40,843 bases of DNA from Weissella uvarum (GCF_016908785.1 NZ_JAFBEO010000009.1:1-40843), one strand, 5' to 3'; numbered from the stretch's first letter, positions 1 to 9,353 are shown. The notes: generated by a model not told the origin, from the sequence alone. A program made the numbers and translations.

Positions 1-123
1 GCGAATTGACTTCGCAAATGTTTTGCACCAACTATGTTGGTGACCCTACACATTTGTTAATATCGAAACGATATTCAGTTTTCAATGATCTACTTTTAAT
101 TTCGTTATAAGACAAAATTAAAA
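1..123. other. Hairpin-rich left edge downstream of tRNA-Gly
   Basis: No gene is visible here. The stretch holds several inverted repeats: GCGAA/TTCGC (1-15), a perfect 7-bp CACCAAC/GTTGGTG with a 3-nt loop (26-42), AATATCG/CGATATT (59-75) and an all-AT 9-bp repeat TTTTAATTT/AAATTAAAA (94-123). CAAATG (15-20) and CATTTG (51-56) enclose the second one. Read on the minus strand (91-72), the phrase ATTGAAAACTGAATA resembles the tail of lactobacillal rRNA spacers. This suggests, as inference only, that an rRNA operon continues beyond the left edge. Confidence 0.4.
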
Positions 124-195
124 AGCGGACGACGGGAATCGAACCCGCATTCCCAGCTTGGAAGGCTGGAGCACTAGCCATTGTACTACATCCGC
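124..195 (-). tRNA. tRNA-Gly (anticodon UCC)
   Basis: This is a complete cloverleaf on the minus strand. The acceptor GCGGATG (195-189) pairs with CGTCCGC (131-125). The anticodon stem CCAGC/GCTGG encloses loop CTTCCAA, giving anticodon UCC, which reads GGA and GGG. The T arm contains TTCGATTC and the discriminator base is U at 124. CCA is not encoded directly after it. The gene has its own promoter (226-254) downstream of queA. Certainty of the isotype is high. Confidence 0.97.
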
Positions 196-225
196 AATAT
201 CACTTGCCGCCAAACGACAAGTAAT

Positions 226-254
226 AATATAGCGCTAAATCAAAGGCATGTCAA
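226..254 (-). promoter_or_regulatory. Consensus promoter of tRNA-Gly
   Basis: On the minus strand TTGACA (254-249) is followed by a 17-nt spacer and TATATT (231-226). The predicted start is about 25 nt before the mature tRNA. This is a perfect -35 with a near-perfect -10, as expected for a stable-RNA gene. Confidence 0.85.
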
Positions 255-268
255 CACTTATTTTCATA

Positions 269-1336
269 TTAACGATGAACAAACATTGCATCACCGAAGG
301 AGAAGAAACGGTACCCTTCTTTAATTGCATGTTGATAAGCGTTCAAAATATTTTCACGACCGGTAAAGGCAGCAACTAACATGACCAGAGTTGATTTTGG
401 CAAATGGAAGTTGGTAATAAATGCATCCACAACTGTCCACTTATAACCCGGACGAATAAAGATGTCTGTCCACCCTGAATCAGCTTGTAACTTTCCATCA
501 AACTTTGTTCCAATAGTCTCAAGGGTTCGAATTGAAGTTGTTCCAGTCGCAACAATGCGTCCACCATTTGCACGCACTTCATTCAAAGTATCAGCAGCCT
601 CTTGTGATAATTGATAGAATTCAGAATGCATCTTATGCTCATCCAAATTTTCCTCTTCAACTGGGCGGAAAGTACCTAGGCCAACGTGCAAAGTAAGTTC
701 CACAATCTTCACACCTTTATCTGCCACTTTTTGCAAGAGTTCTGGTGTCCAGTGTAAACCAGCCGTTGGTGTCGCTGCTGAACCATTCACCTTTGAATAA
801 ACTGTTTGATAACGTTCTTGGTCATCCAGCTTTTCTTTAATATATGGTGGCAATGGCATCTCACCAAGTTGCTCCAAAATCTCTAAGAAAATACCATCAT
901 AGTGGAATTCGACCATCCGACCACCATGTTCAAGCTCCTCTGTCACAACACCTTCAAGTTTTCCATCACCAAAATCAATTTTTTGACCAACCCGGTACTT
1001 ACGAGCAGGTTTAATCAATGTTTCCCAAACATCCCCATGATCTTGGCGTAAAAGCAATACTTCAACGTGGCCTCCTGTATCAGGACGGACACCATACAAG
1101 CGTGCTGGTAACACACGTGAATTATTCATGACAAGGGCATCCCCTGGGTTTAAGTAATCAATAATGTCGTAAAAATGCTTATCCTCTGTTTCACCAGTAT
1201 CTGCATTTAAGACTAATAATCGAGATGTATCTCTTTTTTCTAGTGGTGTTTGCGCAATTAATTCTTCAGGTAAATCGTAATCAAAATCATCTAAAGTATA
1301 ATTTGGCACTTCTTCATTTGGTACTTCTTCACTCAT
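269..1336 (-). CDS. queA: S-adenosylmethionine:tRNA ribosyltransferase-isomerase
   Basis: QueA transfers and isomerises the ribosyl part of SAM onto preQ1 at position 34 of GUN-anticodon tRNAs, giving epoxyqueuosine in the cytoplasm. The 355-aa product carries family motifs: [10 protein letters not shown] (71-80), [12 protein letters not shown] (185-196), GLGTFRPV (219-226), GTTSIRTLE (265-273) and the C-terminal [13 protein letters not shown] (308-320). Its length is slightly above the usual ~340 because of an N-terminal tail with a tandem EEVPN repeat (residues 3-12), encoded by a 15-bp duplication. The start ATG overlaps the ruvB stop by one base (TAATG) and has a GGAGAAA Shine-Dalgarno, so translation is probably coupled to ruvB. 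The ruvA-ruvB-queA order is common in Firmicutes. Identification is firm. Confidence 0.96.
   Translation of the reverse strand: MSEEVPNEEVPNYTLDDFDYDLPEELIAQTPLEKRDTSRLLVLNADTGETEDKHFYDIIDYLNPGDALVMNNSRVLPARLYGVRPDTGGHVEVLLLRQDHGDVWETLIKPARKYRVGQKIDFGDGKLEGVVTEELEHGGRMVEFHYDGIFLEILEQLGEMPLPPYIKEKLDDQERYQTVYSKVNGSAATPTAGLHWTPELLQKVADKGVKIVELTLHVGLGTFRPVEEENLDEHKMHSEFYQLSQEAADTLNEVRANGGRIVATGTTSIRTLETIGTKFDGKLQADSGWTDIFIRPGYKWTVVDAFITNFHLPKSTLVMLVAAFTGRENILNAYQHAIKEGYRFFSFGDAMFVHR
1301..1330 (-). repeat. 15-bp tandem duplication in the queA 5' end
   Basis: Two direct copies (1301-1315 and 1316-1330) differ by one base and encode EEVPN twice at residues 3-7 and 8-12 of QueA. The core fold begins after this point, so the repeat probably only lengthens a flexible tail. 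Confidence 0.8.
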
Positions 1337-2349
1337 TATTTTTTCTCCTTATCTGGATATGGAATATGTAAATGTTCATATGCAGCTGGGGTGACTTGTC
1401 GACCGCGCGGTGTTCTTTGTAGGAAACCGATTTGTAATAAATATGGCTCATACATTGATTCAATAGTCTCAACTTCTTCACCAATATTAGCAGCAATTGT
1501 ATTGACCCCGACCGGACCACCTTGATAAAAATCAATCATCATATGCAAAATTTTATGATCAATTTGATCCAAGCCCATTTTATCGACCTTTAATAATTTC
1601 AACGCATAATCAACAGTCGTATCAGTAATTTCTTGATCGTCGTTTACCATCGCAAAATCCCTAACACGCTTTAATAGGCGATTGGCAATTCGGGGCGTTC
1701 CACGTGACCGACGCGCTAATTCAAAGGCACCATTTTCAGAAATTGATGTTCCAAAAACAGCAGCAGAACGATCAATAATCGTTGCCAACTCTTTTGCTGT
1801 GTAATACGCCATATGTTCCACTATCCCAAACCGATCACGCAAAGGTTGTGACAACATTCCCGCGCGGGTAGTAGCCCCAATCAAAGTGAAAGGTGGTAAT
1901 GGAAAATGCACCGGATGAGCCGATGGCCCTTCTCCAACAATAATATCAACATAATAGTCTTCCATTGCTGAATAAAGCATTTCCTCTACTGGTTTAGGTA
2001 ACCGATGAATTTCGTCAATAAACAAAATATCACCAGGTTCCAATTCATTCAACAATGCAAGTAAGTCGCCGCCTTTTTCAATTGCTGGACCAGTCGTCGT
2101 CCTTATATTAACTTGCATTTCATTGGCAATCACCATCGCCAAAGTCGTCTTTCCTAAACCAGGTGGTCCATACAACAGAACATGATCCAATGCTTCTTGA
2201 CGCTCGCGAGCAGCCCGAATATACACTGACAGGCGCTCCTTTAATGGTGCTTGTCCAATATATTGTTGCAAGCTTTGCGGACGCAATGATAATTCTAAGG
2301 ATTCTTCCCCTGCATCTGCCGAGGCATCGTGCAAAATATCTTCCGTCAT
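1336..2349 (-). CDS. ruvB: Holliday junction branch-migration helicase RuvB
   Basis: RuvB is the hexameric AAA+ motor that, with RuvA, drives branch migration of Holliday junctions in recombinational repair. The 337-aa protein shows Walker [10 protein letters not shown] (61-69), Walker [10 protein letters not shown] (108-116), the sensor/arginine-finger stretch GATTRAGML...RDRFG (158-175) and a C-terminal winged helix ending near PRGRQVTP. Length is normal. It starts 12 nt after the ruvA stop with an AGAGG Shine-Dalgarno, and its stop overlaps the queA start. This is the middle gene of a ruvA-ruvB-queA operon. Confidence 0.97.
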   Translation of the reverse strand: MTEDILHDASADAGEESLELSLRPQSLQQYIGQAPLKERLSVYIRAARERQEALDHVLLYGPPGLGKTTLAMVIANEMQVNIRTTTGPAIEKGGDLLALLNELEPGDILFIDEIHRLPKPVEEMLYSAMEDYYVDIIVGEGPSAHPVHFPLPPFTLIGATTRAGMLSQPLRDRFGIVEHMAYYTAKELATIIDRSAAVFGTSISENGAFELARRSRGTPRIANRLLKRVRDFAMVNDDQEITDTTVDYALKLLKVDKMGLDQIDHKILHMMIDFYQGGPVGVNTIAANIGEEVETIESMYEPYLLQIGFLQRTPRGRQVTPAAYEHLHIPYPDKEKK

Positions 2350-2361
2350 TCTTTATTCCTC

Positions 2362-2952
2362 TTATTGCAATAACTTTAAGCCAGCACTAACATAAGCTGC
2401 TGTATCGGCCAATTGCTCGTTTTTAAGTTGCTTTTCAACTTGTTTCAAATCTTTTTTAGTGTATCCCAATGCCGCCAAAGCTTGCATTGCTTCATCTAGC
2501 TCACTTGTTGGCAATGTTACACTGGCCACCTCTGTTGCCGCATCCGTTTGGAATGGTAGTTCATCCAATTTATTTTGAAGATCCAAAATAATTTGTTGCG
2601 CAGTCTTTTTCCCAATTCCTGGAAACTTTGTCAAAAATGAAACGTCGTTATTAATGATTGCCTGGACCAAACCTGAATGATCACTATTGGCCAAAATGGC
2701 TAAGGCCGATTTAGGTCCAATTCCTGAAACAGCCAATAATTTTTGAAATAGTACTTTCTCATCTAATGTCACAAAGCCATAGAGTGTTTGTTCATTATCG
2801 CGAACAATTTGTTCAATATAAACGGTTGCTTCCTGACCTTGCGTGAATGCAAAGGGATTTGCGGTCACAACTCGGTAACCAACACCCATCACATCGACAA
2901 CGATATAACTTGGCATGATTGCCGTTATCGTGCCCTTCAAATACTCAAACAT
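2362..2952 (-). CDS. ruvA: Holliday junction DNA helicase subunit RuvA
   Basis: RuvA is the tetrameric junction-binding subunit that loads RuvB. The 196-aa protein has the N-terminal OB fold (1-62), two helix-hairpin-helix motifs, VSGIGPKSAL (75-84) and FPGIGKKTAQ (110-119), and a C-terminal domain III (about 150-196) that contacts RuvB. A GAGGGGAG Shine-Dalgarno precedes the ATG. Upstream is an extended -10 element (2990-2998), so this is the first gene of the ruvAB-queA unit. No ruvC is seen, which is normal for this group. Confidence 0.96.
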   Translation of the reverse strand: MFEYLKGTITAIMPSYIVVDVMGVGYRVVTANPFAFTQGQEATVYIEQIVRDNEQTLYGFVTLDEKVLFQKLLAVSGIGPKSALAILANSDHSGLVQAIINNDVSFLTKFPGIGKKTAQQIILDLQNKLDELPFQTDAATEVASVTLPTSELDEAMQALAALGYTKKDLKQVEKQLKNEQLADTAAYVSAGLKLLQ

Positions 2953-2989
2953 GCACGTCTCCCCTCGTCCTTTAAATGTCTAATATCAC

Positions 2990-2998
2990 ATTATAGCA
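2990..2998 (-). promoter_or_regulatory. Extended -10 promoter of ruvA-ruvB-queA
   Basis: The minus strand reads TGCTATAAT at 2998-2990, 38 nt before the ruvA ATG. No good -35 hexamer lies at the right distance, so the TG extension probably compensates. The same 9-mer recurs before yigZ, the 8736 gene, the ABC operon, trmL and pgl. Confidence 0.65.
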
Positions 2999-3043
2999 GA
3001 TATTAGGTTTAATCGAAGCTCGTTTTGCTAGGAAAGTGGCAAT

Positions 3044-3079
3044 AAAAAAAGCTACTGGTTTAAAATGAAACTAGTAGCT
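3044..3079 (-). terminator. Rho-independent terminator of guaB
   Basis: An 11-bp stem (arms 3051-3061 and 3068-3078, one G-U pair) has a 6-nt loop and is followed on the minus strand by seven T. It lies directly after the guaB stop codon at 3088. Confidence 0.9.
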
Positions 3080-3087
3080 TAACTATT

Positions 3088-4401
<1,314 letters not shown>

Positions 4402-4508
4402 TTAAAGCTACTTTATATAAGTCTTTTTGAATATATTACACGCTCTAAAAATTTTTTCAACCTTTAATTTATGACACAGGTAAATTCGCATTCAGATTCA
4501 TAAAGTTC

Positions 4509-4514
4509 TATAAT
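4509..4514 (+). promoter_or_regulatory. Probable -10 box of the MFS gene
   Basis: TATAAT at 4509-4514 is preceded 18 nt upstream by TTCGCA (4485-4490), a partial -35. It faces the MFS gene at 4591 and leaves a leader of about 70 nt. Confidence 0.55.
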
Positions 4515-4535
4515 TGAAAAAGTTTTCTCACAAAT

Positions 4536-4555
4536 TGCATCTAAAATAAGATGCA
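4536..4555 (+). other. Leader hairpin before the MFS gene
   Basis: TGCATCT (4536-4542) and AGATGCA (4549-4555) form a perfect 7-bp stem with loop AAAATA in the 5' untranslated region of the efflux gene. No U-run follows, so it is not a terminator. Its role is unknown. Confidence 0.5.
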
Positions 4556-4590
4556 GCTCAATTTAAAATATAGAAAGGATGGTTACTGCG

Positions 4591-5811
4591 ATGATTCAAA
4601 AAATTAAAGCACAGTTAAATACATTTCCAACATGGCAACGCAATCTTTATGTCCTGTGGTTTGGCGTCTTCATGATGGGGATTGGGTTTAGTGAAGTCCT
4701 GCCCTTTATGTCACTTTACGTTGACACATTAGGTCATTTTACAGCCAAAGAATTGTCCCTTTACAGTTCATTGACCTTTTCCATTTCCTATCTAACAACA
4801 GCTATTTTTTCTCCTTTTTGGGGAAAATTAGCAGATGCTAAAGGTCGTAAGCTGATGCTGCTACGTGCTTCATTTGGGATGGCGATTGTTTTTGCACTGA
4901 TGGGGGCAGTCACGAATGTATGGCAATTAATCTTGCTCCGTGGAATCCAAGGTGTCTTAGGTGGCTTCGTTTCGAATGCGAACGCCATGATTGCCACACA
5001 AACCCCCAAGGAACGATCAGGCTATGCCATGGGCGTCTTCGTCACTGGTACGACATCAGGTCAACTGCTCGGACCATTTCTTGGTGGCACATTAGCTAGC
5101 TTCTTTTCATATCGCGTCTCATTTTTTATCACAGCTATTATTTTCGGCTTAGTCTTCTTGTTAACCTTAGTCTTTGTTAAAGAAGAATTTGTTCCAGTCG
5201 AACGTGCAGAAGCCCCCTCGTTTCGAACAGTGGTCAAATCATTGCCCAATGCGCATTTAACTTTTGGTCTGTTCACGACAACCATGATTATCCAAATGGC
5301 TAACTTTTCAATTAGCCCTTTCATTGCCCTATTTGTTCGTCAACTTAATACAACCTCAATCTCAACTACTTTCCTTGCTGGAGTTGTCACGGCTATGCCT
5401 GGAATTGCAACGTTATTGGCCGCACAGAAATTTGGCGTCCTCGGTGATCGCTTCGGAACTGATAAAATGATTATTCTAGGATTTATCATTGGCTTCACGG
5501 CCCTACTTCCGATGGCGTTCGTTACCACCATTTGGCAATTAATCATCCTACGCTTTATCATGGGAATTTCAAATTCAACCATGATGCCAGCCGTTCAGAC
5601 CTTACTAACTAAAACAACGCCAACCGACATTACTAGCCGGATTTTTTCCTATAACCAATCCTTTCAATCAATGGGTTCGGTTTTAGGTCCTTTGCTTGGA
5701 TCAGTTGTTGCCACTAATTTTGGTTATCGTGGCGTCTTCATCGCAAGTGCCATTCTTGTCGCCATTAATGCCATGTGGTTCATCAGTAATACAAAAAGTC
5801 TTCGAGAATAA
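4591..5811 (+). CDS. Multidrug-efflux-type MFS transporter
   Basis: This is a 12-helix proton-driven major facilitator of the drug:H+ antiporter class (PmrA/NorA-like by general sequence character; substrate unknown). An upstream in-frame ATG at 4579 is too close to the Shine-Dalgarno. AAAGGATGG at 4574-4582 sits 8 nt before ATG 4591, giving 406 aa. MFS motif A appears as GKLADAKGRK after TM2, and motif C as SGQLLGPFLGG in TM5, a hallmark of antiporters. A second-half motif GDRFGTDK is also visible. The gene is monocistronic, divergent from guaB, and ends at a bidirectional terminator shared with the converging DUF1361 gene. Drug specificity cannot be read from the sequence. Confidence 0.88.
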   Translation: MIQKIKAQLNTFPTWQRNLYVLWFGVFMMGIGFSEVLPFMSLYVDTLGHFTAKELSLYSSLTFSISYLTTAIFSPFWGKLADAKGRKLMLLRASFGMAIVFALMGAVTNVWQLILLRGIQGVLGGFVSNANAMIATQTPKERSGYAMGVFVTGTTSGQLLGPFLGGTLASFFSYRVSFFITAIIFGLVFLLTLVFVKEEFVPVERAEAPSFRTVVKSLPNAHLTFGLFTTTMIIQMANFSISPFIALFVRQLNTTSISTTFLAGVVTAMPGIATLLAAQKFGVLGDRFGTDKMIILGFIIGFTALLPMAFVTTIWQLIILRFIMGISNSTMMPAVQTLLTKTTPTDITSRIFSYNQSFQSMGSVLGPLLGSVVATNFGYRGVFIASAILVAINAMWFISNTKSLRE

Positions 5812-5849
5812 AAAAAAGAGCTTACTCCCAAATAGAGTAAGCTTTTTTT
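5811..5849. terminator. Bidirectional terminator between MFS and DUF1361 genes
   Basis: AGCTTACTC (5819-5827) and GAGTAAGCT (5835-5843) form a perfect 9-bp stem with an A-run on the left and a T-run on the right. It can end both converging transcripts. The DUF1361 stop codon (5848-5850) lies at its edge. Confidence 0.93.
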
Positions 5850-6495
5850 ATGGACGTTTCAAAGCATGATACGTTGCGAAAAGAATTAATTGCAAAAGCA
5901 CAAAGACACCAACAAACAAACACGTAAATGACAAATCCCTAAAAATAACTTGAGCAATTGCGCGCAAGACAATTCCAGGACTTGTGAACACTTCCCATGA
6001 ATTTAAACGTAGGTATCGACCTAAATAAACGCCTAAAGCAGTTAAGATAGACAATCCGGTATAAAATATTGCTGATGACCACCAACTTCGTTGTTTCACG
6101 AGAGTAAATCGCATCTGATAGCCACTTTCAATCGCAAATAATACGCCTAGCAATATGGCGACTGACAATAATCCAAAGTTCCAAACCGTATAAGGATTAA
6201 TAATCGACAAACCAGACTCTGGTAAATGGATATAATCCGTAATCATATACAAGGCATTAGGATAAAATAGCAGCCACAACAAAGCTAACCCCATTACCCA
6301 ACCATGATGCATATGCTGAGCCTTTAAATATGCGACTACGTATCCCAAGTCAAGTGGAAGCGTCGCCAAGAATAAATTCCATATCAGAAATTTATTAGGC
6401 GTTGGTAAAACGGCTACCGCTAACATGACTAACACCACCATACCATTTAAAATTCCTAGCTTGACCCACCTAGCAGATGTAAATTCCTGTTCCAT
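5848..6495 (-). CDS. DUF1361 integral membrane protein
   Basis: The 215-aa protein has about six or seven hydrophobic helices and the DUF1361 signature: FLATLPLDLGY near residue 43, LWLLFYPNALYMITDYIHL near residue 73 and GVYLGRYLRLNSWE near residue 155. The last resembles conserved polar residues inside the membrane. The family is widespread in Gram-positives and has no established function. An AAGGAGG Shine-Dalgarno precedes the ATG, and it starts 13 nt after yigZ, so the two are co-transcribed. The family call is solid, the role unknown. Confidence 0.88.
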   Translation of the reverse strand: MEQEFTSARWVKLGILNGMVVLVMLAVAVLPTPNKFLIWNLFLATLPLDLGYVVAYLKAQHMHHGWVMGLALLWLLFYPNALYMITDYIHLPESGLSIINPYTVWNFGLLSVAILLGVLFAIESGYQMRFTLVKQRSWWSSAIFYTGLSILTALGVYLGRYLRLNSWEVFTSPGIVLRAIAQVIFRDLSFTCLFVGVFVLLQLILFATYHALKRP

Positions 6496-6508
6496 CCCAT
6501 CCTCCTTA

Positions 6509-7192
6509 TCACTTCAATGATGATGTTTGGGCTGAAACTGATCGGCTATAAGGCACTTCGACAATCCGCTCTTCACCTAAACTAAAGCTGGCTTGCCCGG
6601 CCATCGTATCGGTCACTTGGGCTTCAAATTCTGTGATATTACTTTTGTTCACACCGACAATTAAAGTCACATCAGCCCCATATTGTGTATCTAAGATTTG
6701 ATATTCAGCCTGTTCAAGCCAATATTTCAAACTTTCATACTGGGCATACCCGACCGTGATACATACTTCTTGTTGTAAGACTTGATTGACTAAGCCAATC
6801 TGAGCAATGCCATCTGCAACAGTTCCAGCGTAGGCCCGAATAAGACCGCCAGCACCTAATTTAATGCCTCCAAAATAGCGAGTCACTACGGCAACCACAT
6901 CATGTAATTGATTATTTTTTAAGACTTCCAGCATTGGCACCCCTGCCGTTCCAGCTGGTTCACCATCATCAGAATAACGTTGGATTAAGTCCGTTGGGCC
7001 TAACACATACGTCCACACATTGTGCGTTGCTTTATGTTCTTGTTTACGAATCTTTTCAACAAATGCTTGCGCTACTTCTTCATTCGATACGCGCGCAATA
7101 TCCAAAATAAATCGTGACTTTTTGATTTCTTGTTCATAACGTGCGGTTGGTTGGGCAATCGTTAAATTCAATGTTTCATTTTCTTCTGTCAT
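6509..7192 (-). CDS. YigZ/IMPACT family protein
   Basis: The 227-aa protein belongs to the UPF0029/IMPACT family. Its N-terminal domain has the diagnostic GEPAGTAGVPML (about 76-87) and VVTRYFGGIKLGAGGLIRAY (about 101-120). The C-terminal ferredoxin-like DUF1949 domain follows (about 140-210). Bacterial members have been proposed to act on nucleic acids or the ribosome, but the role is not settled. An extended -10 (7254-7262) and a 16-bp palindrome (7216-7231) lie upstream. It is the first gene of a two-gene unit with the DUF1361 protein. Confidence 0.92.
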   Translation of the reverse strand: MTEENETLNLTIAQPTARYEQEIKKSRFILDIARVSNEEVAQAFVEKIRKQEHKATHNVWTYVLGPTDLIQRYSDDGEPAGTAGVPMLEVLKNNQLHDVVAVVTRYFGGIKLGAGGLIRAYAGTVADGIAQIGLVNQVLQQEVCITVGYAQYESLKYWLEQAEYQILDTQYGADVTLIVGVNKSNITEFEAQVTDTMAGQASFSLGEERIVEVPYSRSVSAQTSSLK

Positions 7193-7215
7193 TTTGACGA
7201 CACCTTCCTTCTTTC

Positions 7216-7231
7216 ACGCAATCTATTGCGT
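7216..7231. promoter_or_regulatory. Operator-like 16-bp palindrome in the yigZ leader
   Basis: ACGCAATCTATTGCGT is a perfect 7-bp inverted repeat with a 2-bp centre. It is placed about 15-30 nt after the predicted transcription start and before the Shine-Dalgarno. The short centre fits a dimeric repressor site better than an RNA hairpin. No matching regulator gene is in the window. Confidence 0.45.
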
Positions 7232-7253
7232 CAATTCGACTAACCGAAATCAC

Positions 7254-7262
7254 ATTATAGCA
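7254..7262 (-). promoter_or_regulatory. Extended -10 promoter of yigZ
   Basis: The minus strand reads TGCTATAAT (7262-7254). A small hairpin AGTTGT/ACAACT (7264-7279) occupies the place of a -35 box. Confidence 0.65.
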
Positions 7263-7307
7263 CAGTTGTTAGTACAACTAGTGGATTGGCAGCAATGCAA
7301 CTGCTAA

Positions 7308-7808
7308 TTAAATTCCAAACGCCGGTGCATATTCCAAAATCCCAGGCTGTTGTACTGTTTGCGTAAAGCGTTTAATCAAGAAGGCTTCATCCGGGACATC
7401 CATTGGCGCTTTAATCTCAAAATTTTTTGCCGGTTGATACCCAAAGCGCCCATAATATTGCGAATCTCCAAGAATACTGATAAAGGCATAATCGTAGTCT
7501 TTTGCGATTTCCTCAGCACTCGCCATTAATGCTTTCCCAACTCCATGACGCTGAAAAGCTGGTAATACGCTTAGCGGTGCTAATACTAACCCTTTACTTT
7601 CTGCCACATTTGCTTCACTTAGTAACATATGGCCCACCAAATGTTGATTCCATATGACAACTCGCTCAAATGTGGGCGTTGTACTATCGCGTAAATCCTC
7701 CACTAATTCTGCCTCTCCCTGATAACCGTGTTCAGAAGTTAAAAATGCCTTTTTAACGACTTGTTTAATCGCTTGTGCCATTTGCTGATTGGCTAATTGA
7801 ACTTCCAT
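7308..7808 (-). CDS. GNAT-family N-acetyltransferase
   Basis: This is a predicted acetyl-CoA-dependent acetyltransferase of the COG3153 (YhbS-like) type with unknown acceptor. ATG at 7808 is preferred over the in-frame ATG at 7832, because a TTAGGAA Shine-Dalgarno precedes it and none precedes the upstream one. This gives 166 aa. The acetyl-CoA-binding motif A is LAPLSVLPAFQRHGVGKALM (about 76-95, with QRHGVG at 86-91). A later SILGDSQYYGRFGY (about 111-124) is typical of this subfamily. It is a single gene, followed without a clear terminator by the yigZ promoter. The fold is certain, the substrate is not. Confidence 0.88.
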   Translation of the reverse strand: MEVQLANQQMAQAIKQVVKKAFLTSEHGYQGEAELVEDLRDSTTPTFERVVIWNQHLVGHMLLSEANVAESKGLVLAPLSVLPAFQRHGVGKALMASAEEIAKDYDYAFISILGDSQYYGRFGYQPAKNFEIKAPMDVPDEAFLIKRFTQTVQQPGILEYAPAFGI

Positions 7809-7972
7809 TTTATAGTTCCTAACCTCTTTCATTTAATTAATTTCTATAAATCATTTTACATTAAAATATTAATTATCTATCTAATGATATATGTTTGTTT
7901 TTTTACATTGTTTCAAAATTCTAACAATTAAGCTCATAAACATGTAATATACCAATTTCCTTAACTATTCTG

Positions 7973-8001
7973 TTGACTATGTTTTAACAAGAGAATATTA
8001 T
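7973..8001 (+). promoter_or_regulatory. Promoter of the 159-aa membrane protein gene
   Basis: TTGACT (7973-7978), a 17-nt spacer and TATTAT (7996-8001) make a strong vegetative promoter. The predicted start near 8008 gives a leader of about 85 nt containing the hairpin at 8015-8071. Confidence 0.8.
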
Positions 8002-8014
8002 CAATACATATTAA

Positions 8015-8071
8015 ATAATATGAGAAGCGTTTTCATAATCGATCAATTTGAAAATGATTGTCTCATATTAT
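8015..8071 (+). other. Long 5'-leader hairpin
   Basis: ATAATATGAGA (8015-8025) and TCTCATATTAT (8061-8071) are a perfect 11-bp inverted repeat. Inside it TTTTCA (8030-8035) pairs with TGAAAA (8049-8054). The structure starts a few bases after the predicted transcript start and ends 7 nt before the AGGAGG Shine-Dalgarno (8079-8084). It could stabilise the mRNA or act as a regulatory leader. It matches no riboswitch class I know. Confidence 0.5.
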
Positions 8072-8092
8072 ACCCCGCAGGAGGCTTTCAGA

Positions 8093-8572
8093 ATGGTTGA
8101 TCAAAATCTTAATGCTCCCAATCACGAGCAGGCGGTAAATAAATCATTTTATAAACAAGTTTGGTTTTGGGTCATTGCCCTCTTAACTTTTTTCATTATC
8201 ATTATGGCTGGATTCTATGTCTACCAAAATCGCCAGGGTATCACACAAACTAATTATAAGAAAATTAAAATTAGTTCTAATAAATACGGTCGTGGTGGTA
8301 CCTCGCTAGAACAAGCGAAAAAACTTTTTGGGGAACCCGCTGAAATTTCATCACCAGATCGTATTGATTACACAAAAGCCAAAGATAAGGACGAGCCAGT
8401 TTATTACGATGTTAAATGGCGCGATGATAAAGCTAATACCAATAACAGCGATTCCACAGGTGATAACACCAATGATTACGGTGTAGAAAAAGGCACCATC
8501 GAAATCAAGTTTGCCAGCAAAACTGGTGATAAATCAGATACCGGTGTGATTAGTAAAGATGAAAACATCTAA
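8093..8572 (+). CDS. Single-pass membrane protein with a SmpA/BLIP-like extracytoplasmic domain (hypothetical)
   Basis: ATG at 8093 follows AGGAGG by 8 nt and is chosen over the in-frame ATG at 8048, which has no Shine-Dalgarno, giving 159 aa. One transmembrane helix lies at about residues 24-46, with a short N-terminal cytoplasmic part. The outside part contains GRGGTSLEQAKKLFGEPAEIS, which resembles the first helix-turn of small SmpA/OmlA or BLIP-like repeats (DUF3862 type). An Asn/Asp/Thr-rich stretch and a beta-rich tail follow. There is no lipobox or catalytic motif. It has its own promoter and structured leader and is the first of three plus-strand genes set among minus-strand housekeeping genes. 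The function is not known and the domain resemblance is tentative. Confidence 0.75.
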   Translation: MVDQNLNAPNHEQAVNKSFYKQVWFWVIALLTFFIIIMAGFYVYQNRQGITQTNYKKIKISSNKYGRGGTSLEQAKKLFGEPAEISSPDRIDYTKAKDKDEPVYYDVKWRDDKANTNNSDSTGDNTNDYGVEKGTIEIKFASKTGDKSDTGVISKDENI

Positions 8573-8685
8573 TGCCAACTGGCATAACGACCTAAGCATG
8601 TCTCAAAACCGCTTTTTTTTATTGCCTTTAAAGCGCCTATCACCCGCTATTTCGTCTAAAACTCTTTATTCGCAACTTAGCACAA

Positions 8686-8694
8686 TGCTATAAT
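8686..8694 (+). promoter_or_regulatory. Extended -10 promoter of the 187-aa protein gene
   Basis: TGCTATAAT on the plus strand, 42 nt before the TTG start at 8736. There is no clear -35 box. Confidence 0.65.
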
Positions 8695-8735
8695 GGAAGC
8701 CAATTAAATATAAATGCATATCGAGGAATAATATT

Positions 8736-9299
8736 TTGTTAAAAGACCTAGCTGTATTCGTAACACCTTTACATATCTCCGTCTTATCACTGGTAGTTGC
8801 TTCATTCGTAGCATATCTACGCTTTCGTGATCGACGTTTTCGAATCTCAGTCCCAATCTTACTCAGAAGTTATGAAAAAACAATGGGAACTGCTGCAAAG
8901 AATGATTCAAAATTTGCTGTAAATATCAATAATCACTCTTCCCGTCCAACTGGTATTTACCAGGTATCTTTTATTGGGGATGATGATAAGGAATATCCCG
9001 TTACTAACCGCCATTTCCCAGATTTTGGTCAAACTTCAAACAATCGATTCAATGGATTCATTGATGGTGAAACGGTTAAAATCAATGAGGAAGCAGGTAA
9101 AACCTTAAAAACCGAATTACCAATTTTTAATTTAAAACCTTATGAATCAAAATTCCGCTTTTTTGAGGTAAATACGATTCCTGAAAAAGTTGAAGTTAAA
9201 CAGATCAAATTTATGACAACGCGACGCAAGCGTCCGATGTTCCTCAATGTCGATCAACATCTCATTTCTGCAAGTGAATGGAAGCAAGTCCGACATTAA
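8736..9299 (+). CDS. Membrane-anchored hypothetical protein
   Basis: The start is TTG with GAGGA 8 nt upstream, giving 187 aa. A signal-anchor helix lies at about residues 8-26, followed by a basic patch (RFRDRRFR). The rest looks beta-rich, and NINNHSSRPTGIYQVSF (about 63-79) resembles the opening strands of small Ig-like domains in unnamed bacterial proteins. The positive charge after the helix suggests the main domain is cytoplasmic. I do not recognise a family. It has its own extended -10 promoter and lies 54 nt before the DUF805 gene with no terminator between them, so the two may be co-transcribed. Confidence 0.75.
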   Translation: MLKDLAVFVTPLHISVLSLVVASFVAYLRFRDRRFRISVPILLRSYEKTMGTAAKNDSKFAVNINNHSSRPTGIYQVSFIGDDDKEYPVTNRHFPDFGQTSNNRFNGFIDGETVKINEEAGKTLKTELPIFNLKPYESKFRFFEVNTIPEKVEVKQIKFMTTRRKRPMFLNVDQHLISASEWKQVRH

Positions 9300-9353
9300 T
9301 CTGCCCATTACGTGCAAAACTGATCCACGATAAAAGCTGGGAGGTATTCTGAT

